Assembly: GCA_964456185.1 (NCBI GenBank)
Contig: CAYVZZ010000001.1
Span: 7,800-71,799 of the forward strand
Direction: 5' to 3'
From: CAYVZZ01 sp964456185
GTDB taxonomy: Bacteria; Pseudomonadota; Gammaproteobacteria; Pseudomonadales; Alcanivoracaceae
Length of the DNA: 64,000 nt
The position numbers and the translations under genes are program-made. The notes under the pieces were generated by a model that was not told where the DNA came from, did not search any database, and saw nothing but the letters and a program-made list of their open reading frames with translations. Of this stretch, positions 28,177 through 35,549 are shown piece after piece (position 1 is the first letter of the stretch; every line of letters begins with the position of its first letter).

Positions 28177-28989
28177 TTGCGTTTGGTCTCTCATACCTGT
28201 TCCAACACCGAAATCGTTTGCGCTTTGGGCGCTGCCGACCTGCTGGTCGGTGTCGATGCCGATTCCGACTATCCGCCCGACGTGGTCGATACACTGCCGA
28301 AGACGGGGCGAGACCTCAATCAGGACATTGATGGCATTCTTGCGCTAAAGCCCGACTTGGTGTTGACCTCACTGACGGTGCCCGGTCACGAAAAGGTAGT
28401 CGCACAACTTCAGCAGGCAGGATTGTCGACTCTCGTCTGCGACCCCGTCTCGCTGGATGATGTCTATGACGACATTCGCCGCATCGCGGCTGCCATTAAC
28501 CGACAGACCGAGGGTGAGGCGTTAGTTCAACAAATGCAGGCGGCCATGGTGCCGGTGGAACCCGCCCAACGTCCGCTTGTCTTGGTCGAGTGGTGGCCGA
28601 AGCCGGTGATTGCTGCGGCCAAACAATCCTGGGTGAACGACATCATTCATTTGGCGGGTGGCCAAAACCCTTGGGGGCAGGTCGATGCCAAAAGTGTGCC
28701 GATGGAGGCGGATACCGCCGCCAAAGAACAACCGGACTTGGTGGTAATGAGCTGGTGCGGTGTAAAGGTCGAAAAATACCGTGCCGATGTGGTGTATGAA
28801 AGGCCAGGCTGGTCGCAGGTGCCTGCTGTAGTCAACCGGCAGGTGCATGCCATCAGCGAAGCCTTTCTTGGCCGACCGGGGCCGCGCCTGGTAGAAGGCT
28901 ATCGTCAACTACGGGCGCTGATAAAACAACGGGACTTGCAAGCACCCGCCGCCCCGAGTAGAACAACACTAAACCCACAAGAACCCTAA
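28177..28989 (+). CDS. BtuF-like periplasmic-binding-fold protein without signal peptide
   Basis: 270 residues of the PF01497-type metal-chelate/cobalamin-binding fold: SHTCSNTEIVCALGAADLLV, LKPDLVLTSLTVPGHEKV, GGQNPWGQVDAKSVPME and PAVVNRQVHAISEAF follow the BtuF order with the long central helix between the lobes. The start is TTG 28177 with GGGAG six bases upstream, and the protein begins directly with the first strand (LRLVSHTC), so there is no export signal and no lipobox. No BtuCD genes are near. The gabD gene starts 12 bases after the stop. It may bind a cofactor in the cytoplasm; such leaderless 'cobalamin-binding' proteins occur in other gammaproteobacteria, but no role is established. 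Confidence 0.75.
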   Translation: MRLVSHTCSNTEIVCALGAADLLVGVDADSDYPPDVVDTLPKTGRDLNQDIDGILALKPDLVLTSLTVPGHEKVVAQLQQAGLSTLVCDPVSLDDVYDDIRRIAAAINRQTEGEALVQQMQAAMVPVEPAQRPLVLVEWWPKPVIAAAKQSWVNDIIHLAGGQNPWGQVDAKSVPMEADTAAKEQPDLVVMSWCGVKVEKYRADVVYERPGWSQVPAVVNRQVHAISEAFLGRPGPRLVEGYRQLRALIKQRDLQAPAAPSRTTLNPQEP

Positions 28990-29001
28990 CGGACACCCGC
29001 C

Positions 29002-30456
29002 ATGATTGATTCCCCCCTGCTTAACCGTTTTGATGCTTACATCAATGGCCAATGGGTCGCGGCGGATGATGGCCGCCAGCTGGCCGTTAGCAACCCGGCC
29101 ACCGGCGACACTCTGGCGCAGGTGCCATTCATGGGAGCCACCGAAACTCGCCGGGCGATTACCGCCGCCAAGGCAGCACTCGCTCAGGTGCCAGACATTA
29201 CTACCCGTCGCCGCTGGCTGGAACATATCCGCGACCGGCTTACTGAACAGCGCGAAGAAATCGGCCGCATCCTCTGCTTGGAACACGGCAAGCCCTGGCC
29301 GGAAGCTCAAGCGGAAGTGGATTACGCGGCCAGCTTTTTCGATTACTACGCGAAAAACATGGAAGCGTTTTTAGCGCCACGTCACCTGCCCGAGAAAGTG
29401 AAAAACTGCGATTGGACGGTTTATTCGCGGCCAGTCGGTGTGGTGGGGTTAATCACCCCCTGGAATTTCCCCATTGCCATGATTGCCAAGAAACTGGCTC
29501 CTGCCCTGGCCGCCGGTTGCCCCAGCATCACCAAACCGGCCGAGCTAACACCGCTTACCATGATGGCCTTGTTCCGCATCATGGATGACATCGATGATTT
29601 ACCCGCCGGCATGGTCAATCTGGTGATGGGCGATGCCGCTGCCATCGGCGGCGCGCTCATGGACTCGCTGGCTGTCCCCATGGTGTCATTCACCGGCTCC
29701 ACCCGCGTGGGCCGTTTGCTGATGCAGCAAGCCGCACCGCGCATCAAACGGTTGGATTTGGAACTGGGCGGCAACGCACCCTTTATCGTGTTGGATGATG
29801 CCGACTTGGATGCGACCGCCGACGGCTTGTTAGCCAACAAATTTCGCGGTGCCGGGCAAACCTGTGTCTGCGCCAACCGCGTCTTTGTGGCCGATGCCGT
29901 TTATGACGCCTTCGCCGACAAGGTGCGCGAACGCATGGCCGCCCTGAGAGTCGGCAACGGCATGGACGATGGCGTACACATCGGCCCGCTCATCAATCGG
30001 GCCGGTTACGACAAGGTCGCCGCTCATCTCAACGATGCAGTCAATCAAGGCGCACAAGTGCTCACCGGCCTACACCCCGATAACGCCTTGGCGAATGACT
30101 CCCTTTTCTTCACTCCAACCCTGCTGCGCGACGTTACCCAAAGCATGCTGTGCTTCAAAGAAGAAACCTTCGGCCCCTTGGTGCCACTGGTCCGCTTCCA
30201 TAGTGACGAGGAATTACTCACCGCTGCCAACGACACCGACTACGGCCTCGCTGCCTATGTCTTTGGCGGTGATAAAAAGCGTTTGCAACACATCGTCTCG
30301 CGACTACACTTCGGCCACTGCGCCATCAACACCGGCACCGGCCCTGCCGCCCCCACCCCCTTCGGCGGCATGCTCGGCTCCGGCATCGGCCATGAAGGTG
30401 GCGCCGAAGGCATTGCCGCTTATGTGGAATTACAGACAGTCCCGGACGGAAGTTAA
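29002..30456 (+). CDS. gabD: NAD(P)-dependent succinate-semialdehyde dehydrogenase
   Basis: 484 residues, aldehyde dehydrogenase superfamily. The cofactor site is GLITPWNFPIAMIAKKLAPA with FTGSTRVGRLL. The catalytic Glu is in LDLELGGNAPFIVLDDAD and the nucleophilic Cys in GAGQTCVCANRVFV, the CVC arrangement typical of GabD/SSADH. The C-terminus PFGGMLGSGIGHEGG also fits. It would oxidise succinate semialdehyde to succinate, linking GABA or related degradation to the TCA cycle. No gabT lies nearby, so another semialdehyde (glutarate semialdehyde) is possible. It is probably co-transcribed with the BtuF-like gene. Confidence 0.88.
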   Translation: MIDSPLLNRFDAYINGQWVAADDGRQLAVSNPATGDTLAQVPFMGATETRRAITAAKAALAQVPDITTRRRWLEHIRDRLTEQREEIGRILCLEHGKPWPEAQAEVDYAASFFDYYAKNMEAFLAPRHLPEKVKNCDWTVYSRPVGVVGLITPWNFPIAMIAKKLAPALAAGCPSITKPAELTPLTMMALFRIMDDIDDLPAGMVNLVMGDAAAIGGALMDSLAVPMVSFTGSTRVGRLLMQQAAPRIKRLDLELGGNAPFIVLDDADLDATADGLLANKFRGAGQTCVCANRVFVADAVYDAFADKVRERMAALRVGNGMDDGVHIGPLINRAGYDKVAAHLNDAVNQGAQVLTGLHPDNALANDSLFFTPTLLRDVTQSMLCFKEETFGPLVPLVRFHSDEELLTAANDTDYGLAAYVFGGDKKRLQHIVSRLHFGHCAINTGTGPAAPTPFGGMLGSGIGHEGGAEGIAAYVELQTVPDGS

Positions 30457-30460
30457 TCGC

Positions 30461-30490
30461 CTGGCATTAAATATCATCAAGTGATATATT
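30461..30490 (+). promoter_or_regulatory. promoter with overlapping operator, leaderless start of the HTH gene
   Basis: CTGGCA (30461-30466) and TATATT (30485-30490) are 18 bases apart and fit -35/-10 boxes. The inverted repeat ATATCA-TCAAG-TGATAT (30471-30487) fills the spacer and touches the -10 box. Transcription would begin about at the ATG (30497), and no ribosome site precedes that ATG, so the mRNA may be leaderless and autorepressed. Confidence 0.5.
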
Positions 30491-30496
30491 AAATCC

Positions 30497-30850
30497 ATGA
30501 ACAGGACAGCCATCACTATCGGCATTCTGCCACAAGACAAAATGCGCCAACGCGTCCTGGCCATTGCACGCGGCGATTACCAACCTGCGCCCGACGAACC
30601 GAAAGTCTGGTTTACCTCGATACGCTCATTAGCGGAGGTGTTAAGCGACGATAACCGTGCGTTGCTGGACGTCATCATGCAGCAAAGACCTGCTTCGATA
30701 TCGGCTCTGGCACAAGTGACGGGACGAGCACAAAGCAATTTGTCGCGCACTTTAAAAACCTTGTCGCATTACGGCATCGTTGAAATGAAGCGTGAAGGCA
30801 GGACAGTGCGCCCCATTGCCAAGACGAACCGCTTTACGATTTCGATTTAA
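30497..30850 (+). CDS. HTH transcriptional regulator of the HVO_A0114-like type
   Basis: 117 residues. The C-terminal winged helix is clear: LLDVIMQQRPASISALAQVT, GRAQSNLSRTLKTLSHYGIV, then the wing EMKREGRTVRPIA. The N-terminus (ILPQDKMRQRVLAIARGDY, DEPKVWFTSIRSLAEVLS) matches proteins annotated as putative DNA-binding antitoxin-like regulators, normally paired with a small upstream or downstream toxin. Here gabD is upstream and the convergent epmA stop follows directly (30851), so no partner gene is present: it is an orphan. A palindrome overlaps its promoter, consistent with autoregulation. Confidence 0.78.
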   Translation: MNRTAITIGILPQDKMRQRVLAIARGDYQPAPDEPKVWFTSIRSLAEVLSDDNRALLDVIMQQRPASISALAQVTGRAQSNLSRTLKTLSHYGIVEMKREGRTVRPIAKTNRFTISI

Positions 30851-31822
30851 TTAAGCCCGTTGCCAAGGAAAGGCAATCACCTCATCGATATGCTTGGCGC
30901 CGAGTTTAATCATTAGCAGCCGGTCGATACCCATGGCCACGCCGGACACGGGCGGCAGGCCGGCTTCCATGGCTGCCATTAACCAGGGGTCGATTTGGCG
31001 TTCTGCTTTGTTGGCTTGTTGGCGTAATAGCTGATCCTGCTCAAAGCGTTGGCGTTGCTCTTTGGCGTCGCGCAGTTCTTGATAGCCGTTGGCCAGCTCC
31101 ACCCCAGCGGCATAGACTTCGAAACGTTGCGCCACGGATGAGCCTTGGCGGTCTTCGGCGATTTCTGCCAAGGCGGCAGCCCAAACCGGGAAATCGGTGA
31201 CGATGGTGAGTTGATTTGGATTGAATGCAGCCTCTACTTCGGTGGCCATGAGCCAGTCGACTAATGCCGGTTTATCCAGTTCGGGCAGACGTTTGTCTTT
31301 TTGACGGGCGTAACTGTCCAGCTCGTCACGACTCGCGGTGAGAGGGTCCAGCCCGGTAGCGCGTGCAAAGGCGTCACGGAATGCTATCCGCTCAGTACCC
31401 TTGATGTCGGGCAAAAGCTGCCACAGCAAAGCCACCACTTCGGCAATGAGCTGATGCAAGGAGAAATCCAGCCGATACCATTCCAGCAGGGTAAATTCGG
31501 GATTGTGTCGACGGCCGCTTTCGCTATCGCGATAGACATGCGCCAATTGCCAGCATGAGCCGATACCGGCCGCCAGCAGGCGCTTCATGTGATATTCGGG
31601 AGAAGATTGCAAATAGCCGTAGCCATCCACGGCGATGTTGTCGATGTGCAGGTCGGTGACGCCAAAGTGTGCGAGGTGTGGGGTATCCACCTCAAGCACG
31701 CCTTGGGCATCAAAGAAGTGGCGGATGGCGCGATAGACATCGGCGCGCGCCTGCATGGCCGCGACGTTAGCGGTGGGCGGCCAGTTGTCGTTGACCGCCT
31801 TTCCACGCTTAAACCACCCCAT
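30851..31822 (-). CDS. epmA: elongation factor P (R)-beta-lysyltransferase
   Basis: 323 residues, a class II lysyl-tRNA synthetase catalytic core without the anticodon domain (PoxA/GenX). It has LEVDTPHLAHFGVTDLHIDN, motif 2 with FTLLEWYRLDF and motif 3 GVAMGIDRLLMI. It attaches beta-lysine to Lys34 of EF-P. It begins 12 bases after the efp stop, so the substrate and its modifier are in one operon; epmB, which makes the beta-lysine, is divergent on the other side of efp. The stop is flush with the convergent HTH gene. Confidence 0.95.
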   Translation of the reverse strand: MGWFKRGKAVNDNWPPTANVAAMQARADVYRAIRHFFDAQGVLEVDTPHLAHFGVTDLHIDNIAVDGYGYLQSSPEYHMKRLLAAGIGSCWQLAHVYRDSESGRRHNPEFTLLEWYRLDFSLHQLIAEVVALLWQLLPDIKGTERIAFRDAFARATGLDPLTASRDELDSYARQKDKRLPELDKPALVDWLMATEVEAAFNPNQLTIVTDFPVWAAALAEIAEDRQGSSVAQRFEVYAAGVELANGYQELRDAKEQRQRFEQDQLLRQQANKAERQIDPWLMAAMEAGLPPVSGVAMGIDRLLMIKLGAKHIDEVIAFPWQRA

Positions 31823-31834
31823 TGGACGGCCGGT

Positions 31835-32404
31835 TTATTTTTTCACGCGTGACGCATACTCGCCCGAGCGGGTATCGACTTTAATGACTTCGCCTTCTTG
31901 GACGAACAGGGGCACGTTAACCACCGCACCAGTCGATAGCGTGGCAGGCTTACCGCCGGTGCCCGCCGTGTCGCCTTTCAGACCCGGATCGGTTTGTACG
32001 ATTTCCAGCTCGACAAAATTAGGCGGCGTGACGATAAGCGGCTCGTCGTTGTAAAGCGTCACCATGCACATGTCTTCTTCTTTCAGCCATTTGGCGTTGT
32101 CGCCCACAGCATCGGCGCCAGCCGCCTTCTGCTCGAAGCTGTTGGTGTCCATGAAATGCCAAAACTCGCCGTCGTTGTAGAGATATTGCATCTCGGTTTC
32201 CATGACGTCGGCGGCTTCCAGGCTATCACCGGATTTGAAAGTACGCTCCCAGACTTTGCCGGTGTTCAGGTTGCGCAGCTTAACGCGGTTAAAGGCTTGT
32301 CCCTTACCCGGTTTAACAAACTCGTTTTCCAAGATGGAACACGGATCGCCGTCCAGCATGACTTTCAGACCGGAACGGAATTCATTGGTAGAATGGCTCG
32401 CCAT
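31835..32404 (-). CDS. efp: elongation factor P
   Basis: 189 residues from ATG 32404 ([20 protein letters not shown]); a longer frame to 32434 is not conserved. The modified residue is Lys34 in [17 protein letters not shown]. The three beta-barrel domains end with the [18 protein letters not shown] typical of the family. EF-P relieves ribosome stalling at polyproline stretches. The Lys type at position 34 agrees with the neighbouring EpmA/EpmB pathway rather than the Arg-rhamnosyl (EarP) type of Pseudomonas, which places this organism apart from Pseudomonas proper. Confidence 0.97.
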   Translation of the reverse strand: MASHSTNEFRSGLKVMLDGDPCSILENEFVKPGKGQAFNRVKLRNLNTGKVWERTFKSGDSLEAADVMETEMQYLYNDGEFWHFMDTNSFEQKAAGADAVGDNAKWLKEEDMCMVTLYNDEPLIVTPPNFVELEIVQTDPGLKGDTAGTGGKPATLSTGAVVNVPLFVQEGEVIKVDTRSGEYASRVKK

Positions 32405-32492
32405 AGAAAAGTTACCCCAAATCATATTGTGCAAAGAGCGACATCATAGCAAAGCAGGCTCCTGCTTTACATCTGCCGCCTTAAGGATTCCC

Positions 32493-33461
32493 ATGTCGAA
32501 GTATGTTAATTCGGTGCGTGAGCTGCTGGAGATAGTCGGCCTTACCGCAGAAGAGGCCGGTTACAGTAGCCAAGCCGACAGCGAATTTCCCTTGCGATTA
32601 CCGCGTGCTTTTCTTGAGCGTATAAAAAAGGGCGACCCGCAAGACCCCATCCTGCGTCAGATTTTGCCCCACAAAAACGAAATGCAGGCAGTCAGCGGCT
32701 TTACCGACGACCCAGTGGGTGAAAGCGGTTTTTCGCCAGCTTCGGCTGTGCTGCAAAAATATCCGGGACGTGTTCTGTTAATTGTCACTGGGGCGTGTGC
32801 GGTAAATTGCCGCTATTGTTTTCGTCGCCACTTCCCCTACTCTGAACAAGAGGCATCACTAACACAGGCATTCGAGTGGTTGGCGCAACAGCCGTCTATT
32901 CACGAGGTCATTCTCAGCGGTGGCGACCCGCTCACCCTCAGCCAACGCCGCCTGGCCAGCATTCACCAACGCCTAGCCGAGTTGCCCCACATCACACGAT
33001 TACGCATTCACTCGCGCACCCCCATTGTCGACCCCTCCTGCATTACCGAGGAGTTTGTCGCGCTCTTTTCGGACCCACGGTTCCAGGCCTCCTTGGTGGT
33101 ACACGTTAATCATCCCAACGAATTAACCGATGATGTCGCTAACGCTTTAATGCCACTACGCCAAGCGGGCGTCACCTTGCTCAATCAAAGCGTGTTGCTC
33201 GCCGACATTAATGACGACGTGGAAACGCTCACGCACCTCAGCGAACGGCTGTTCGCCTGTGGCATTCTGCCCTACTACCTACACCAGCTGGACAAGGTAG
33301 CAGGCGCTGCACATTTCGGGGTGGATAATCAAAAAGCGCTGACATTACACCAACAACTGCGGGATCAGCTATCGGGCTTCCTGGTTCCTCGGTTGGTTGT
33401 TGAACTGGCAGGAAAGCAGTCAAAAACACCGCTTATCGAAGGGCGCCACCAATCGCAATAA
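32493..33461 (+). CDS. epmB: EF-P beta-lysylation protein (lysine 2,3-aminomutase-like radical SAM enzyme)
   Basis: 322 residues from ATG 32493 with TAAGGA upstream; the longer open frame from 32202 runs antisense to efp and is not real. The radical SAM cluster motif is CAVNCRYCFRRHFPY (CxxxCxxC, about residues 103-110), followed by EVILSGGDPLTL and RLRIHSRTPIVDP. The late GILPYYLHQLDKVAGAAHF belongs to the lysine 2,3-aminomutase family, with the PLP lysine region in the C-terminal half. It isomerises (S)-alpha-lysine to (R)-beta-lysine for EpmA. It is divergent from efp with 88 bases between the starts. Confidence 0.94.
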   Translation: MSKYVNSVRELLEIVGLTAEEAGYSSQADSEFPLRLPRAFLERIKKGDPQDPILRQILPHKNEMQAVSGFTDDPVGESGFSPASAVLQKYPGRVLLIVTGACAVNCRYCFRRHFPYSEQEASLTQAFEWLAQQPSIHEVILSGGDPLTLSQRRLASIHQRLAELPHITRLRIHSRTPIVDPSCITEEFVALFSDPRFQASLVVHVNHPNELTDDVANALMPLRQAGVTLLNQSVLLADINDDVETLTHLSERLFACGILPYYLHQLDKVAGAAHFGVDNQKALTLHQQLRDQLSGFLVPRLVVELAGKQSKTPLIEGRHQSQ

Positions 33462-33536
33462 CATCAAGTTAGGTATAGAAGTTAATAAGGCGCTTTCATT
33501 TACAAGACGAGTTAAATATTTTAAATTGAGACAGTT

Positions 33537-33552
33537 TGTGATATTTGTCACA
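33537..33552. promoter_or_regulatory. perfect CRP/Vfr-type cAMP-receptor site
   Basis: TGTGA-TATTTG-TCACA matches the CRP/Vfr consensus TGTGA-N6-TCACA at all ten positions, and the symmetry extends one base further on each side (TTGTGA...TCACAA). It lies about 112 bases upstream of the ATG of the gene before fimX, in a 202-base non-coding stretch, a suitable place for activation. cpdA elsewhere in the window shows that cAMP signalling exists. Confidence 0.75.
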
Positions 33553-33663
33553 ACGCGAATGACGATAACAATGCCTTTTGCCAGCTAAATATGGCACAGG
33601 TCGGGCTACTAATAAGAAAACGGCAAAGGAACACCCCAACTTGCCGCACGCCGAGGGGGCGAT

Positions 33664-35406
33664 ATGCCAACGAATGACATCCTGCAATTAAAACTGCCCG
33701 AACAGGATCTGTCTCGCCTATCCATCGGCAGTACCAACCCCAAGAAGCTGCGTGCGTGGATCGACGACTTGCCGCCATTTAATCTGGGCGAAAGCGCACA
33801 CCGTCTTTATCGTTTATTATCCGAGCTGGATCGCATTAAGCTCGATTATCGCAAGCGGCTTCCACTGCTTGAAATGCTGTTACCGTCGGTCGAGCACATC
33901 AGTCAGCGCTTAAGCAAACACTACCTTAATCAACCCTTGGTGTTACCGGCCAAGGCACAAAAAGTGGCCAGCCTGACACAGGCGTTACAAGGGCACCTCG
34001 CCAATGGCTACAAATTAGTCGCCGTACAAGGTCAAGCCAAGCTACCCAAACGTGACGCCCGCCTCAACGTCACATTGGCATGCTACCGAGGTATCAGCAC
34101 ACTAACCAACGCGCTGTTGCGCTGTTATCAACTTTACTTTCCTATCCCGTCAAACCTGTGGCTAGAAATTCATCAGTTATATGCTCTGGCGGAACAACAC
34201 AAGCTCGACAACAAAGCATTACCGCTGGAAGGCAGCCCCACGGTTAAACGTGCCTACCTACAAGCACTCTTGCTGGCCAGTGCGCGTCCCAACCAGCTAC
34301 GCCAGCAAGAAACCGAGCAAATATTCAACGCCAGCGCCAGTTGGAGCGACTGCGTCGACATCCATCGCGATCGGCTGCGAGACGATCTTTTTGCGGTTGA
34401 CCTAAACGCAGACAAACCGCCTCAATACCAATCCCAGCTAAAAGAGGAAAATGACCACTGTCGCTTCCTAGACACCAGCCCGCTCATTCAGCAATTGTCG
34501 CGTCGGCCTGAGGTCTCCGATTTAACACTTCCTCAAGGCATGTCGCCGCTTTTAGTATCGCACCTTCGGCAGGCATGGGGCTCACTGGCAGAACGCTCAT
34601 TTCGACGTATTGAGCAGGCTGGCCACTTGGAAATTTGTCTCGGTTTGCGCGCCGTGCACTATTATCTGTGTGGAGAACAACACTTCCAGCAGTTCCTTCA
34701 CGACGGTACGCAACAGGTGGCATCGCACAACCGTTTTGTTGAACGCTCGGTGCAAAAGGAAGCCATGGGCAGCGACCCTTGGGGTCAAGTATTTGAGACC
34801 CAAGCCACCGTCATTGGTGATGAGATTGATTTCTCTGCCTCCAAAGGATTTGAAGGAAGAGATGACGAAGAACCAGATTATGCCTCACGCCAAGTCGAGA
34901 AAATTAATGCCAGCCCCGGTGGTTACTGCCTCATTTGGCCGGGCGACACCCCCTTCCAATTGCGTACTGGTGAGTTAGCAGCGGTGCGCGACGGCCACTC
35001 CGAATGGGCGATTGGCGTCATCCGCTGGGTACGCCAAATAAGTGGCGGCAGTGCGCAATTTGGTGTCGAAATTATGGCGCCTCGTGCCCAACCCTGTGCT
35101 GCACGCTTAATTAAGAAAACCGGCGATTCTGCCGATTACATGCGCGCCCTATTATTGCCGGCACTGGATGCCATCAGCCAGCCCATCACCCTGCTATTAC
35201 CCACTGTGGGCTTCCAAAGCGGCAAGAAGGTTGACCTGCAGCAAGGCGCCGAACACACGCGTCTGCTGTTATCTCGCCGCCTGTCAGGAACCGCCAGCTA
35301 CAATTTATTCACCTATCACGATGAAACGCACAAAACGGCTGACAATAATTCTAACAACGCCCCCCAAGAAAAGGGTATGTTTGATGCCATCTGGGATGAT
35401 CTGTGA
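33664..35406 (+). CDS. conserved protein encoded directly before fimX, possible PilZ-like C-terminal barrel
   Basis: 580 residues, soluble, no signal peptide. The first 350 residues are alpha-helical (FNLGESAHRLYRLLSELDRI, LLEMLLPSVEHISQRLSKHY). The last 170 include strand-rich sequence (GGYCLIWPGDTPFQLRTGEL, WAIGVIRWVRQISGGSAQFG, VEIMAPRAQPCAARLI) that looks like a PilZ-type beta-barrel, but the RxxxR and DxSxxG signature is not clearly present. Pseudomonas has a similar-sized gene in the same place beside fimX. A role in c-di-GMP/type IV pilus control is inferred from this and from the CRP/Vfr site upstream. fimX follows after 143 bases. Confidence 0.62.
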   Translation: MPTNDILQLKLPEQDLSRLSIGSTNPKKLRAWIDDLPPFNLGESAHRLYRLLSELDRIKLDYRKRLPLLEMLLPSVEHISQRLSKHYLNQPLVLPAKAQKVASLTQALQGHLANGYKLVAVQGQAKLPKRDARLNVTLACYRGISTLTNALLRCYQLYFPIPSNLWLEIHQLYALAEQHKLDNKALPLEGSPTVKRAYLQALLLASARPNQLRQQETEQIFNASASWSDCVDIHRDRLRDDLFAVDLNADKPPQYQSQLKEENDHCRFLDTSPLIQQLSRRPEVSDLTLPQGMSPLLVSHLRQAWGSLAERSFRRIEQAGHLEICLGLRAVHYYLCGEQHFQQFLHDGTQQVASHNRFVERSVQKEAMGSDPWGQVFETQATVIGDEIDFSASKGFEGRDDEEPDYASRQVEKINASPGGYCLIWPGDTPFQLRTGELAAVRDGHSEWAIGVIRWVRQISGGSAQFGVEIMAPRAQPCAARLIKKTGDSADYMRALLLPALDAISQPITLLLPTVGFQSGKKVDLQQGAEHTRLLLSRRLSGTASYNLFTYHDETHKTADNNSNNAPQEKGMFDAIWDDL

Positions 35407-35549
35407 TTGCCTAAAAATCATGGTAGACTTTGGCGTGTATTTCGCCGCCACGTCGAGGCATCGCCCCTAAAAAATGACGGCTCAAAACTGGCTAACTGAC
35501 TGGTTTTATTTGTTTTATTGGCACAACCACCCTTGGAGCATCCACTCGA

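Noticed and set aside
30497..30850. Toxin-antitoxin pair
   Set aside because: The HTH protein resembles antitoxin-like regulators, but no small partner gene is present on either side.
32202..32492. 97-codon N-terminal extension of epmB
   Set aside because: The stretch is antisense to efp and unlike any aminomutase; the start at 32493 has a ribosome site.
35480..35520. Terminator before fimX (AAAACTGG...CTGGTTTT)
   Set aside because: The two arms pair with mismatches, and it would separate two genes that are expected to work together; not convincing.
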